Below are positions 25,891 through 37,937 of a stretch of 64,000 nucleotides of DNA, one piece after another. Location of the stretch: positions 20,728,475-20,792,474 of the forward strand of contig JBANSL010000009.1 of the NCBI GenBank assembly GCA_037127255.1, given 5' to 3'. The position numbers were made by a program, and so were the translations under genes. Below the pieces are notes generated by a model. The model was not told the origin of the DNA. It made no database searches and worked only from the letters and a program-made list of their open reading frames with translations. This DNA is from Persicaria tinctoria (Eukaryota; Streptophyta; Magnoliopsida; Caryophyllales; Polygonaceae). Every line of letters begins with the position of its first letter. Position 1 is the first letter of the stretch.

Positions 25891-26730
25891 TTTTGATGAC
25901 GTGGCAGGGGTGGTAGTCTACCACCCCGGTATGCCAAACATGGTCCAGGTGGGGTGGGTTAGACGCACAAAACAAGGGAGTAAGATTTTTTTGGGCAAAT
26001 GGGTCCCACTGCATTAAAAAGAAAAAGAAAAATAAAATCCCTTTTAATCATGGCATTCCTTAAATTTGTAAATAAAGAGCGGTCATATCCGGGGTTCGAA
26101 CTGGTGACCTTTGGGAACTACCCACAAGTCCTTTCTAGTGAGTCATTCCGGAATGGTTATCACGACCTTCTATCTCTTCTCCATTAACGATCAGGATTTG
26201 TGCACAGAGTATACTCTAAGGGGTGTGCATTCTAGAACCACCCCCTATATATATAGGGGCGCTCCGGTGAAAACCAATATTGTGGTAGAAACCGTGAGGA
26301 GCGTTTTGATTGGTTGACACTGTGAGGCTCACAGGTGGGGCTATTTTGATAGCAAATTGCAACTTTACCCAAACTTTATAAAAATTACGAATTTGTTCAA
26401 ACTTTTTATAATTTTATCAAAGTGAAATAACGAAGAATTATAAATGACTTTTAGTGGTACTAACTACCATAATCTACTAACTATATTATGAATAATAAGT
26501 TTTCTATGCTTTTAAGCCCACCACGCTCTCAACTAACATAAGCTAAAGTGGTTTGACCCATATCTGAACGTAGTTACTCTAGACCACCGACGTTCCTTAC
26601 CTTCCGACTTTCTAGAGGTGGCTAACCTTCAACCAGGCCTCCCTTAGTTCAGACTCAGCACAGATCTGTTTCGTTTCATATCTCAGATCGTAGTCTCTAG
26701 CTTTTGGGTTTGATTTTGAGAGAGTGAAGG
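25891..26730. other. non-coding stretch between Helitron and pararetrovirus
   Basis: Holds a SINE relic (26050-26160). From about 26245 a segment starting after TATATATAGGGGCGCTCCGG resembles, in inverted orientation, the stretch near 49400-49510 (shared skeleton TCCGGTGA, AAAACC, GATTGG), so these may be ancient paired ends. The part above about 26400 may be leader of the pararetrovirus. Confidence 0.35.
26050..26160 (-). mobile_element. tRNA-derived SINE, copy A (decayed)
   Basis: The sequence is clearly related to the SINE at 30839-30938: same CATTCCGGAATGACTCACTA head, central GTGGGTAGT block, B-box GGTTCGAACCCC and CGCTCTTTATTTAC tail. No convincing TSD was found. Confidence 0.7.
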
Positions 26731-26779
26731 GATTTGAATCAAGAAAATAAAGTATTCATAACATAGTGTTCAATTAAGT

Positions 26780-26940
26780 AGTTTCTCTTCTCATATGGTT
26801 TTTCTCTCTCTGGAATTCGGTGCCTTGAGAAGTCTGATATGATTTTGTTTCGTTTCCTTCTCTTCTCATATGGTTTTTCTCTCTTTGGAATTCGGTGCCT
26901 TGAGAAGTCTGAGGAGAGCTCTTTATATAGAGCTACTTGA
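26780..26940 (-). promoter_or_regulatory. probable pregenomic-RNA promoter and start of leader of the endogenous pararetrovirus
   Basis: On the minus strand a CTATATAAAGAGC TATA box lies near 26935-26922. Just downstream are two tandem copies (about 77 bp apart, at about 26780 and 26857 on the + strand) of a block containing CAAGGCACCGAATTCC and AAAAACCATATGAGAAG. The place, after the reverse-transcriptase/RNase H region, is where caulimovirids carry the 35S-type promoter. Assignment is by position and TATA box only. Confidence 0.5.
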
Positions 26941-27099
26941 AGGGCATTAGATGCCTCTCCAACGACTAAATCAAGTGGCCTATGGGCTGGCCTAATAAAG
27001 CAAACAGTAAAAGCATACAATACACCCATTATTTTACATGTTCACATGTTAAAAGTAAAAGCAAATCAGAAAATACAATAATTGTGTTGGTGCTTGATG

Positions 27100-28180
27100 A
27101 TGGCTTTCAGTCGTCTAAGTTTTGGACCCCTTCCTCTCCCATATTGGCTTCTAGGTCATCATCATTGTAATCTTGAACTAGATCTAGAGTATTATCAAAC
27201 TTTAGATCTTGATCGTTGTCTAAATCGAGAACAAGCATTAATCCTTCAGTGTATTCTCGATCTCATGCAATTAGTAAATATTCAATCATTCTCTCGTGGC
27301 CTCTTTTATCTAAAAAGTGACCGACTTCTATTTGTGCTAAGTAGAGCTCGATGGATTCATACCTGTTTATGGCTTGCTTCATTAATGGATTGAGTTGTGG
27401 GGTTAAGATGAAGATTGTATTTCCAACTTTGAATATCCCACAGTGAGTGTGTCTATACTTGGTGATGTTGTAGTAGATGTAAAAGAATCCTTTTGCTCTT
27501 GCCTCCCGTGAATACCTTACTACATCGATTCTTCTCTCCACTGCTGGATCTTTCACTTACCAGTATTCTTCACTTAATAGTAGGAGGATTAAGTAATGTG
27601 GTAGCCGGGTTTTTCCCTGGTTAACATCCATGCAAGCACTAATAACACGACAATAATTTATTTCCTCTATCTTCTCGAACTTTATTGCTCTGAGGAAGAC
27701 CTCCTTCTGGGATTTAGTGAAGTATTTGTACAAGACGTTATGTTCCTCTTCTTTTGGCCATGGTCGCTTGTAATTGTAGAGTCCATTACATATTCCCTAT
27801 TTCCATGATTTTAAGTAGTCTGCATCTTTGTCTGGCACGATGGGTAATGATAATCCTCCCAAATGGCGCCATTGCTTACACAAAAATGGTTACACCATTC
27901 TCTCATCCTTGCTGGAGTATCGTGATCTCTCAAAGTTACCATCCAGTAGAAGTTTTCGAAATCTCTCATTCTCCATCTTCTACAGATGCCTTCCTAGAGT
28001 TCAATAGGTAGTTGGAGAACTTTTATTATTATCTCTAGGGTTAACATTTGTATCACTGCTCTGTGTCTCGTTTGTAAGAGTCCACAACGGAATCTATTTT
28101 CAGTAAATCTTCCAAAATCAACAGAAATATAAAAACTTGGAGGGGAAACCCATCCATGGTATCCTCGTATTTCTCCTAAG
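27100..28180 (-). pseudogene. endogenous pararetrovirus, degenerate region downstream of RNase H
   Basis: The minus strand has broken frames, the longest at 27556-27263 (97 aa, with FFYIYYNI and a charged C-terminal half). By position between RNase H and the promoter it would match the inclusion-body/transactivator gene of caulimovirids, or the distal end of the polymerase polyprotein. No diagnostic motif was recognised. Several stops and frameshifts are present. Confidence 0.4.
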
Positions 28181-28599
28181 AGATCAATATCGTATGGGTG
28201 GAACACCCACTGCTGATTTTCCCACCGAGTTTGATTTCTCTGATCTATCGGCTAACTCTCTCGTTAACCTAGCAGCTAGAGAATTTTTTGATCCCTGCAC
28301 ATGTTCAATGGTAAAAGTGAATTGATTAAGGGCTAATTGCCAACACAGGAGTCTCCCATGTGCTTTCATATTATCATAATTATTATTTATGAAACCCAAT
28401 ATTCCTTTACAATCTGTTCTAACTGTAAAAGGTTTAGGAGCTAAGAAGATTATAAACTTCTAGATTCCTCGATAAATTGCAAGAATCTCCTTTTCCATGA
28501 CAGTGTAATTATATTCAGATTTGTTGAAGTTGCCACTTCTATACCTGCAAAGCTTATTATCTTTCTTTAGCTTCAAAATAGCTTCCCAATGATAATCAC

Positions 28600-29056
28600 T
28601 AGGGGTGGGCACAAATCCCGCAAATCCCATCCCGATCCCGGTGGGATTTAGGACAAAATAGTAAATCCCGCCCCCGCAAAAAATTATGCGGGACGAAACG
28701 CGGGACGATCCCGGTGGGATCCCGCAAATCCCGTCTCGTCCTGCATATAATAATAATAATAATGATTTTTATAATAATAATAATAATAATATTATAATAT
28801 TATAGAATAATAATAATAATATATTATTAGTATTATTATTTTTAGCAAATATTATAATTATAATTATAATCATAATCTTCCATTTATAATAATAATAATA
28901 ATAATAATATTTGTTTATAATAATAATATTATTATTATTTGAGCAAATATTATTTATAATTATAATAATAATTTTCAATTTATAATAATAATTGATTATA
29001 ATAATAATATTATTATATTATAATATTATTTAATAATAATATTACTTTATAATAAA

Positions 29057-29087
<31 letters not shown>

Positions 29088-29183
29088 CATATTATATTTT
29101 TATTGTAAAGTATAATTATTTTATAATAATAACAATAAAAATAAGTAATATTATTATTATTATTATTTTTAATTATAACGTGG

Positions 29184-29226
<43 letters not shown>

Positions 29227-29420
29227 CCCATTTAGAGCTACAAGAGGCAAATAGCTAAATACGGTATTCTTTCCAACTATCAATCAATAATGAGACAGTA
29301 TTTGCCTATTTGGTGAATCTCGTCTCATTCCCTTTCCGTCCCGATCTAGTAAGATAATGTAGCCAAATATGTTGAACATTATAATTAATTATACAATCAT
29401 TGTATAAATTAATAATAGGG

Positions 29421-29501
<81 letters not shown>

Positions 29502-29723
29502 GAATAATATAGTTGAGAAGAATAGCGTATTCAACATATTATACAAATTAATGAATTATGAAAGTATTTTTCACTTTGCAAATTTATATAATATTTTATT
29601 ATTTTTATTTGCGGGACAAGGCCCGTCCCGTCCCGTCTAGACACCATCCCGTCCCGAAAAAAAAGTGTCAATCCCGTCCCGTAAAAATTTCGAGGGACGA
29701 GTCCCGTCCCGTGTCCATCCCTA
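28600..29723. mobile_element. non-autonomous hAT element with 8-bp TSD, microsatellite-filled
   Basis: TIRs TAGGGGTGGGCAC and, inverted, TAGGGATGGACAC, with an exact 8-bp TSD ATAATCAC (28592-28599, 29724-29731). Subterminal arms are rich in CCCGTCCCG/CGGGACGGG words. The 1,124-bp body is mostly ATT/TAA repeats and has no transposase. It disrupts the pararetrovirus RNase H. Confidence 0.92.
28749..29502. repeat. (TAA/TTA)n microsatellite blocks
   Basis: Several expanded trinucleotide blocks, the longest (ATT)n at about 29419-29500, fill the hAT interior. Open frames rich in Ile, Asn and Tyr across them are artefacts. Confidence 0.95.
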
Positions 29724-30761
29724 ATAATCACTAGCTTCTGTTTCAAAAACTAACTCATCATCTTCATTAGGTAAAGTTAATATAGGAAGTTTTTCACATC
29801 TTCTTTTCAGTTCTTGGACTATTTTAGTATCTAAATGAGTCCAGTTCCAAACTTAATTGATCTTTCTTTAATTTAACCTGTAGATGTTTTCTTAGTTTGG
29901 CTAGATCTTTAATAAAATCAGAAGCGTAAGTAAGACATCCTAGAAATCTTTCTAGTTGTTTCCTGTCTTTGATTTCATCAGGAAATTTTTCTACCTTTTC
30001 TAAGATATGTTCTTGTAAGACAATTTGATCTGCTTTAATCTTCAATCCTAGGAACTCAATTTCAGGCTCAGCATAAATGCATTTTTTCTGTCCTAAAATG
30101 ATTCCATGGTCAATACATTTTTGAGTTATAACTTTCAAGTCATGCTTATGTTGTTCTATAGTTTTAGAGAAGATTAAGATATCATCAATGTAAACTAGAC
30201 AATAATGTTTAAATTCTTTGAATACATTATCCATCCTTCTTTGAAATATCCGTGGTGCATTTTTTAAACCAAAGGGCATGACTACCCCTTCATAGTGACC
30301 TTGTGGAGCACTAAATGCAGTAAGTGGAATACTTTTTTTCATCCATTCTTACCTGCCAATAACCACTTTTACAATCCATTTTAGAGAACCAAGTGGCTCT
30401 CTGTATTCTATAAAATAAAACTGTCTTATTATGGATATAATATCCATAAAAAACAATATTATCATCAAGCTTCTTATAATATATAACCATTCTAGCTTTT
30501 CCTCTTTTTTCTTCAGCATGATTCCTGATCATAAGAGTTCATCAATTTGTTCTTTAAATTCTTTCTCGAATTAAACCTTTCTTTAAGAGTTCATCAATTT
30601 GTTCTTTAAATTCTTGTTGATCCTTATAAGTGTAAACCATTTGTTTTACTCTAATGATAGCTTTTGGATCTATTAGTTCTATGGTAGCAAATGGTTTATC
30701 TTTTCCCCAAAATTTTAAAGGATTTTCATAATATAACTCCTTACACATTTTTTCTTGTTGC

Positions 30762-31745
30762 TTAAGGATTTTTTTCTTTTAGTGTTACCTTGCATATAGA
30801 GAGTGCAAATTCTCTTTGTGCATAAAGAATATATTCCTTGAATTGGTAAATAAAGAGCGGCCATTCCGGGGTTCGAACCGAGGACCTATGGGTACTACCC
30901 ACAAATCCATTCCAGTGAGCTATTCCGGAATGGTTAGGAAGAATATATTCCTCACCACACTTAGTGCGCGTAAATACTATTGCTTGGTGTGTATAAGCTT
31001 GTTTAATCTTTTTAACCCAAGCATCTTCTCCATTGATGTTGAAGACCATCATGTCTAGGTGCTGAGTTACCGGAACATGGAGTCTTTGGAAATTATTTCC
31101 AATTAACATATCATGTGATGGCTGATCAGTTGCCCAGAGTGTAGGAATTACACATTGGACTCCTCCTATCATGACAGGTACATCAGAAGCTAATTCTAAA
31201 TGAACCATGATACTATCATCAGCTATTCTAACTTGAATTGGTTTACGGGATTTCTGCCAAATAAAATCAGGAAATAATGCCTTCTTACCAAAGCATACTG
31301 AACATCCGCTGTCTACAAAGGCACATAACTCATATTTATTGAACCCTTCTAAGCAAATACTTATTGGGATATAAATGCTATTGGGGTTGGTAATTCTATA
31401 ATCTTTCTTTAGTGACTCTTTGCTGACATGTTCAAGACTTTCTTCTACTTTCATATTATCTTCATAGAGATGTCTGAGATCTAGTACTTCCATTATCATT
31501 GCTAATTCGTCTTCAAATAAAGAATCTGTGAGAGATTCTTTAAACTCCTTAGCCCTTGGATCATTTTCATAGATAGGTTCACTAATGGTTTTAGTGGAAT
31601 ACCCTATTAGCTTTCCTTTTGGCTTAGAACTAAATGATCCTTCTTGATTTTCTCTAACCTTTTGAACTATTGGAGGAATTGATGTTATTGATTCCTTAAA
31701 CAGGCTAGAACCTAAGTCTAGACTATGTCTGGCTGGTTCTTTCAA
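30762..31745 (-). pseudogene. endogenous pararetrovirus aspartic protease region
   Basis: A 327-codon open frame. The retropepsin active site VDSG is encoded at 31316-31305 within FVDSGCSVCFG, preceded by a linker rich in charged residues and followed by a flap-like VMIGG and an IGNNF region. In caulimovirids the protease precedes RT in the polyprotein, as here. A SINE (30839-30938) is inserted near the 3' end, so the last codons are not viral, and stops separate it from the flanking frames. Confidence 0.85.
30839..30938 (-). mobile_element. tRNA-derived SINE, copy B, with 14-bp TSD
   Basis: A 100-bp insertion in the pararetrovirus polymerase flanked by the exact duplication AAGAATATATTCCT (30825-30838 and 30939-30952). 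Minus strand: TTCCGGAATAGCTCACTGGA (A-box-like), a central GTGGGTAGTACCC, B-box GGTTCGAACCCC, then CGCTCTTTATTTACC as a short tail. Confidence 0.85.
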
Positions 31746-31754
31746 AATTTTATT

Positions 31755-32399
31755 TTATAACCTCTTGTTTAATGCTGCTATCATGCTCGCTATGTCTTCA
31801 TCTACCATAAACGATTTATCTTTTTTTTTTTTTTTGCTTGTAGTAGCTCCCTGATTCCTTGGAGTAATACTAAGATTAGGATTGAACCTAAAACTAGTGT
31901 TTCTGGATAAGCTTGGACATCTAGAGAGACTGACTGGTGGTTTAGCATTCGTATGGATTCTACCTTCCTCGTCTATGTTTAAAACTTTGTCACTGCTAGT
32001 GGTTATAGAATTTTCAAATTCATTTACCCAAATGGTTTTGAGTCTTATTTGATTAGGTCTTAGCTTAACAGGCACAACCTCTTTGCTTGGACCTACAACC
32101 TCGTGTTTCTCAGCTTTTACTATATGGCATTTTCGTGGAGGATTTGTAGTATTCTCAAGTTTATAAACTACCTTCCACTTTAATTGTAAATGACAAGTTC
32201 CCTTATGCATACTAATACCTTTTGTTAACAATTTTATAGCTAAGAACTTAGATGCATAATGATCTTCTAGACTAACATAATAGTTAGGTCTACGGATCCA
32301 AGAAAATGCTCTTTGACTCAAATTAAAGACTATTCCACTAATGCATTCATCACTAAACTTTTTATGCCTAATATCACAAACAAAATTAATGCATTGCAC
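31755..32399 (-). pseudogene. endogenous pararetrovirus ORF between coat and protease (movement-protein-like by position)
   Basis: A 214-codon frame with a beta-rich N-terminal half (CINFVCDIRHKKF, GIVFNLSQRAFSW, YYVSLEDHYASKF) and a basic, Ser-rich C-terminal half with a lysine run. In cavemo/solendovirus-type genomes a movement protein sits between coat and polymerase. The position and HLQLKWKVVYKLEN-type strand pattern suit that, but I cannot prove homology. It lacks an upstream ATG in good context and probably continues upstream in another frame. Confidence 0.55.
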
Positions 32400-32460
32400 A
32401 TCTTTTCCATAGTCTTGTAATGGATTTATAATTACTTGGATGCCACATATGAAAATATAT

Positions 32461-33060
32461 TTAATTTTTTTTATCTTTGTTATGTTTTTTAATGTTTGCC
32501 CAATTGATTAAGTTTGCTTCAGTTGCTTGATTTTCATTATTCTTGACAGTTATATCTCCAGACATTCCTTCGCAAACATATTTAGCATATTTAGAGAATA
32601 ATAATTTTTTAACAAATTGTTCTTTGGCGATGATCGGGAAATCAACCCATGATCTAGTCATTTCTTCAACTTGTTCCTCATCTATAGAGGTTTTAGTTTG
32701 TTGAAGTTGAGCTAAGGTGGTCATTTCATATTCATCGGAGAACTCACTAGGAGATTCTCCTTCCATCATTTCATTAATTTCTTCATCTTCTATTGACTCA
32801 GTTTCAGATTCTATATCTTCTTCAAGCTTTTCTTCTATTATTTCTACTATCCCTTTGTTATTTCTTAGGGCTAGATCTATTGCTTCATCTTTAGATAGCT
32901 CGATATAATCCAAACTTCCTAAGGCTTCTGCCAGCCTATTGTTTTTCTTAGTTTTGCATTCATTAGCATAATGACCGGATTCTTCACATGTCCAACATTT
33001 GTAGTTTTTTATAATACTTTTTTATAATATTTTTCACCTCTTTGTTTATTGAAACCTTTT
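32461..33060 (-). pseudogene. endogenous pararetrovirus coat protein, C-terminal part with zinc knuckle
   Basis: Encodes a CCHC zinc knuckle (CWTCEESGHYANEC, 32997-32956) followed by a strongly acidic tail (32913-32700, runs of E/D) and a final basic NKDKKN end. This layout, basic segment, single CCHC and acidic tail, is characteristic of caulimovirid coat proteins. A frameshift near 33000-33100 separates it from the core at 33105-33500. Confidence 0.85.
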
Positions 33061-33104
33061 CTTTTATAGATTCTTTTCCCTTGGTAATCTCTGTTGTTAC
33101 ATCC

Positions 33105-33500
33105 TCACTCTGTTGGCGTCTCCCAACAAGTTAAGAATTGTGTTTTCATTCTTTGGGTGCTTCTCACGTCTCGACATTTTTTCTCGACCCATTTCTTAAC
33201 ATAGGAAATTTTGTTACCAATAGTATCTTTATCTCCATTTTTAATTAACTCTCGATACTCTTCACTTATTTGTTCATTAATTGGGGCGGGAAGTTTATCA
33301 AAGAACATTTGCAGATTAGTGCTGTTTTTCCCGATCTTATAGTAATACTTCTCGAATTCTGTTATGTAATTATCAACATATTTCATGTTACAGATTTCAA
33401 GGTTGTTTAAGGTTCTTTGCCATTTTAAAATTTCCTTATCTTCATCTTCTTTTTCTCCAATGAATTCGTCTTCTATTAACTCACCTATTAATGTGAACAT
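33105..33500 (-). pseudogene. endogenous pararetrovirus coat protein core
   Basis: Contains the conserved caulimovirid coat segment: LNNLEICNMKYVDNYITEFE, then YYYKIG, and DKLPAPINEQI. The 5' continuation is cut off exactly at 33501 by the LARD-like LTR retrotransposon and resumes at 47504. The C-terminal part continues, frame-shifted, at 33060-32461. Confidence 0.85.
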
Positions 33501-33501
33501 C

Positions 33502-36500
33502 TGTAACGGCCCAGAATTATGATTTCTGGGTTACGTTTCAAGGGATAAAACCCCTTGTTCGGATCTTGCAATCCAGGTACGAGTCGAGGTTTCAAATTCA
33601 ATTTTAAGGTCAATAATAAATGGGGATTTCAAACCCTGAAATCTCGAAGGGCCGTTGGGTACCCTTAACCTGTCCTAAGACCATGTCGCGGAATCCATTT
33701 CAAACGGAAGTAAAGCGGGAGTAAAGTAAAGATACAAGTATCACGACAAAACCAAATCATGAGTGGGTAATTACCATTTTACTAAGTTAGGATATTAGCC
33801 AGATTCTTCGATTCACCAAAAGGGAACCCCGTCATATAGACATCGAGCACTCAAAATCTGCAGAAAATACCTTTAAAAGAAGAACGGGGAAAGGAGTCAG
33901 ATCGAGCCACTCATGCGGGACCGGCAGTCCTCGCCGAGGCCACATAGTATGTACTATACCTAATAAAGATGCTCTAATGCAATACGAAAGTCAAACACAC
34001 TAGCATGCTCCTAGTCATAATAATGTGTAAAAAATACTATAAGGGCCCAAGACAATGCCAAGTGGCATATCCCTCTCTTACCTCCACCCCCTTCCGATAG
34101 GGCGGAGACTGGCCAACTCGTGAATGCATTCCATCATAATCGGGCGGCACGCATGCCTAACCCGCTCCACAATAAAGCCCGCAGGCATCTCATAATATAA
34201 GGAAGTTCATGACTCGATTGACTCAGGGTACCCGATGAGGCTGGGCTACCCTATGACCCTAGCAAAGACTCTAGGACTATCACAGATAACGGCCGTTCTG
34301 TTTCAAACGCATAAAGTAAGCAGATGCTCATTCAATTAGTGCAGCCTAAACAGGATACTACATGGCATGCTTTTATGCATATGTAACACCTAACATAAAA
34401 TGCAACAACATGCATGAATGTCCAACCCGAGTAAGCCCCTAGGGAACTTACCTGAAGATGTAGAACAACAGGATAATACAAGCAAGGGTCCAAATGCAAG
34501 TCCAAAAGCAATCCAACCGCAATACACACCTATCATCAAACCATTTCCATAAGCTACCGATCCATCATTCATACACACGAACCCAAGGCCTCAACCTACT
34601 AAAAACCAACCGATAGTAAAACCGTTTTTCAAAACCTTTCCGGTACTATAAACATCAACCAAAATCATTTACTTCCAATCAACCCCATTGATAAAATCGT
34701 ACCAACTATATTTTCCCAAACTCGTAAATCCCAAATTAAATCAACTCATACTCAAAATAATTTTTCACATCATACTTGACCAAGTTCCGATATTAATCAT
34801 TTAAATCCTTAACCAATCTCTTCAAAATCATATTATAGAAATAATTCCGGCATTTTATTTCAAAACCTTAAATCCCTTTTTAAATAATTTAACAAAATAT
34901 CTATCTAGTTTAAACACCAAAATAAATCCGATCCCCTTATAATATTAAATACCAAAACCGACCCTCCTATTTTGGAAACCCCCAAACCAAACCTATTTGT
35001 TCTCCCATCCTCCAAAACCGAAATCAGTTGGGAGAATAGGCCCCAAAGCTTTTGAATTTTTGTCTTTAAAGCAAATTAGGCCCAAAAGTGTTGATCCCTT
35101 TCTATAACAAGATTCGGCCCATACAAGGAATTAGGCCCAAAAATTTACAAATCTCCCATTCTGTAAAACAAGTTAGAAAAAGAAAGGGGCCCCACACCTA
35201 GTTGGCAGGTGAGATGGCAAGTGATGTGGAACAGGGTCCCACTAGCCTTCCTCTTCCTTTTTGCTGTGCGAAAGAGAACAGAGGCGGGGCTCCTTTTGAG
35301 TTGAGAAAAAAAAACGGAGGAGGAAGAGGAGGAAGGGAGCTCGTCGGCGACGACATTCCCAGACTCCGAACACAAGGCACACACACATGACAAGAAGGAA
35401 AGGAAGAAGGAGAAGAGAATAGGCTCACCGAGGCGCGGTTTCGTCTCGCCGGGATGGGTTCGTCGGGGCTCGATGGGGCTCACCGGAGACGGAACCGTAC
35501 GAGCTTTCCTGGGTTGACAAAGGGATGTCAAAAGGCGAAGCTTTTTGCAGCTTGAAGTCGAGTGGAAGGAGAATGAACCTTACCGATTGTATTAGAAGGA
35601 AAACAAGGGAGACAGGGGAGCAAGGAGGCTCGGCGGTCGACGACTGGCAGCTGGGGATGCGGGCTCTTGGCGGTTCGGGCTTCGTCGGGGGCACTCGGGA
35701 AGCCAGGTAAAGGTGCTCGGACAGCGCTCGTAGGCGCACAGGGAGGTGCTCGGGGCGACGGGGGCTGCTACTCGGCGCCTGGAGCAGCTGCTCGGCGCTG
35801 GAGGCTCTCGGAGTTGCTTCAGGTGGCTCTTGAATGATCTACTGGTCGAGTTGGAAGAGGGAGAAAGCCTTGGTTGATCTTCTTGCTGAAACAGAGGAGC
35901 CTCTAGGGGCTGTTGGCGACGTCGACGCGGAAGAGAACGGAGGTGACCGGCGGTGGCGACTGGGAACGGTGATGGTGACGGCTCGGTGGAGCTCTCAGAA
36001 TCAAAACGGAGGGAGGTGGAGGCACTGAGTGTTGGTGCTGATGTTTTTTCATATCAAGAGGGATTGCTGATGGGTTATGGGTTTCATATAGAAAGGTGAG
36101 TCTTGTGTTTTTCATGTAAAAGAGGGATGGGGTTGAACTGATTTAAGAAACAAAATAAAGGGGATGCTGCTATTACCTGAAATGTTGATTGGCCTGGGTC
36201 CTGAATTGGGGCAATGACCATTGAGTTTTTAGCATCAAGACAAACAAATGAAATCAGGAGGGAGTGCTACTTGGCTTGAGATTTGCAGGCAAGGGAACAG
36301 AATGGTGAGCTGTTACTTGTAGAAATTGAAGGGGGCTAGGGAAAAGGAAGACAAATTAGGATGGTTCCAAAGTTCCAAATTTCAAATACCCGAAATATAA
36401 GTTGGAAGTCGCTCACTCGACCTTATCCCGACGCGTCTCAAAAAGATTTTCAAATTTTTGATTCCGAATTTAATAAATTTTCGTTATATAAAAGTAGAGT

Positions 36501-36672
36501 ATAACATATTTTAAATTTCCAATTAAATAATGCCGGAAATCGTTTTGAAATATTTATAATAACATCAATAGCTCAATGACGGAAATTCCAAACCTCCCAA
36601 ATCTTAGAAATCGGAATGATTATAAATCACTATTTTAATAATTTAATATTATAAAATTTCCCGGTCTTTACA
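33502..36672 (-). repeat. 3' LTR of the LARD-like element
   Basis: Begins TGTAACGGCCCAGAATTATG and ends CGGTCTTTACA (TG...CA). A GC-richer block at about 35200-36050 holds overlapping short open frames on both strands (for example 35145-35531), also present in the other LTR but with indels, so I do not regard them as genes. Confidence 0.93.
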
Positions 36673-36688
36673 TCATCCACCTCTAAAA
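36673..36688 (-). other. polypurine tract of the LARD-like element
   Basis: Minus strand reads TTAGAGGTGGATGA directly against the LTR start TGTAAAGACC, the place and composition of a plus-strand primer. Confidence 0.6.
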
Positions 36689-37937
36689 ACAAGTGTTGTC
36701 CCCGAGACTAAAATCATTCTAAAACTAGGGGATGAAGTTTGAAATTTTTGAGTCCAAGAATCATGCCACTGATCCCGTAAGCACCTCATAAGGGCCCGTA
36801 TGAGATCCTTACAGTACCCTCGACGCGATCATAATATTACCAATTGGTCGCAGCAAGTATGCGATATGGGCCCCTATCACACCCTTACCCCGATCTTTCG
36901 GTCACATCATAACTCGAAAAGCAATCATAACGTCCCTACTAGGTCTTAGCAAGCATTCTATATGCGCCCCTATAAAATGCTTGTATCCACTTCGTGAGGC
37001 GTTATAATATAATACCGGGTTTGAAAAGTTTAAAAAAGGATTTCGCAATTGAAAAAGATTGGCCTTAAAATCATTGAAATTTTTTTTAGCATCGTTTATT
37101 CTTTTAAAATCCAAATTGATCACTTTCAAACCGCTCAAAATATTCAAATCCAACGTTTAACCAATCAATTTTACACCAAACAAGTCAAATCCTTTCAATC
37201 AAAATTTTGTCAAATCCTCCAAAACTAATTCAGTCTCACGCATAACAGTCAATCAAATTCAGAAGCTCGGAGGTGGAATCATCCACCTCTAAGGGCTAAT
37301 CCCATATTCTCTTCCTAGGTTCCAAAATCATTTTCTCATCATTCTCAACTCAATATGCACATAAGTAAATCAACTCATCAACTCATAACATCATCAGCCA
37401 AAAGCATGTTTTCTCAACTCAATATGGAAATCTCAACATCAATCATGATAATCTTACCCATTCGACATCTCAACAACATAACATGTTTTCCCATAACATA
37501 AATCATACTATCACGCCAAAAGCAATAATAAAATCTCAACATCATATCACGAGTCATAGGGTATATCTACCTCATACAGAAGGCAACACAAGTGCATCAT
37601 CGAATTCTCATAACTTATCACGCAAGCAAACATGTCAAGAGATCAAAGAGGTTAGGTGTCATGGAGTCAGCACGCCACTACAAGTCAATCTCACGATCGC
37701 ATCTCTCATCGCAACACTAGTAGAACCAGTCATAGCATGGGTTTTTCTCTTAATGAACACATAACTCACCTAAACATCTTATCAACCTATCCGAATTCTA
37801 TTCCTTGTAAAGGGAAGTCAAACAGTATATCAGTCATCGAATGTCAGCATTTTCACGAAATATCATCTTGACTCATCACAATGCCAAATGGCAATCATTT
37901 AGAAATCACGCATCATTACCTCATATATACAAGTCAT

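Larger units (their letters stand above)
28184..30748 (-). pseudogene. endogenous pararetrovirus reverse transcriptase and RNase H, disrupted
   Basis: Caulimovirid polymerase. The RT active-site box YIDD is encoded at 30192-30181, followed by FSKT and the EFLGLKI/LERFLG thumb-type signature, in a frame running to about 29824. RNase H follows: an acidic ETEASDY block near 29750, then VMEKEILAI and HVQGSKN further on. Breaks: a roughly 52-bp tandem duplication at 30532-30615 that shifts the RT N-terminal frame, a frame change near 30330, and an hAT insertion at 28600-29723 inside RNase H. It cannot encode an intact enzyme. Confidence 0.9.

Noticed and set aside
28769..28978. Ile/Asn/Tyr-rich ORF
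   Set aside because: Translation of TAA/ATT microsatellite.
35145..36115. Paired ORFs conserved between the two LARD LTRs (also 45973-46938)
   Set aside because: Conservation follows from LTR identity; indels between copies change the frames, and both strands are open. Not evidence of a gene.
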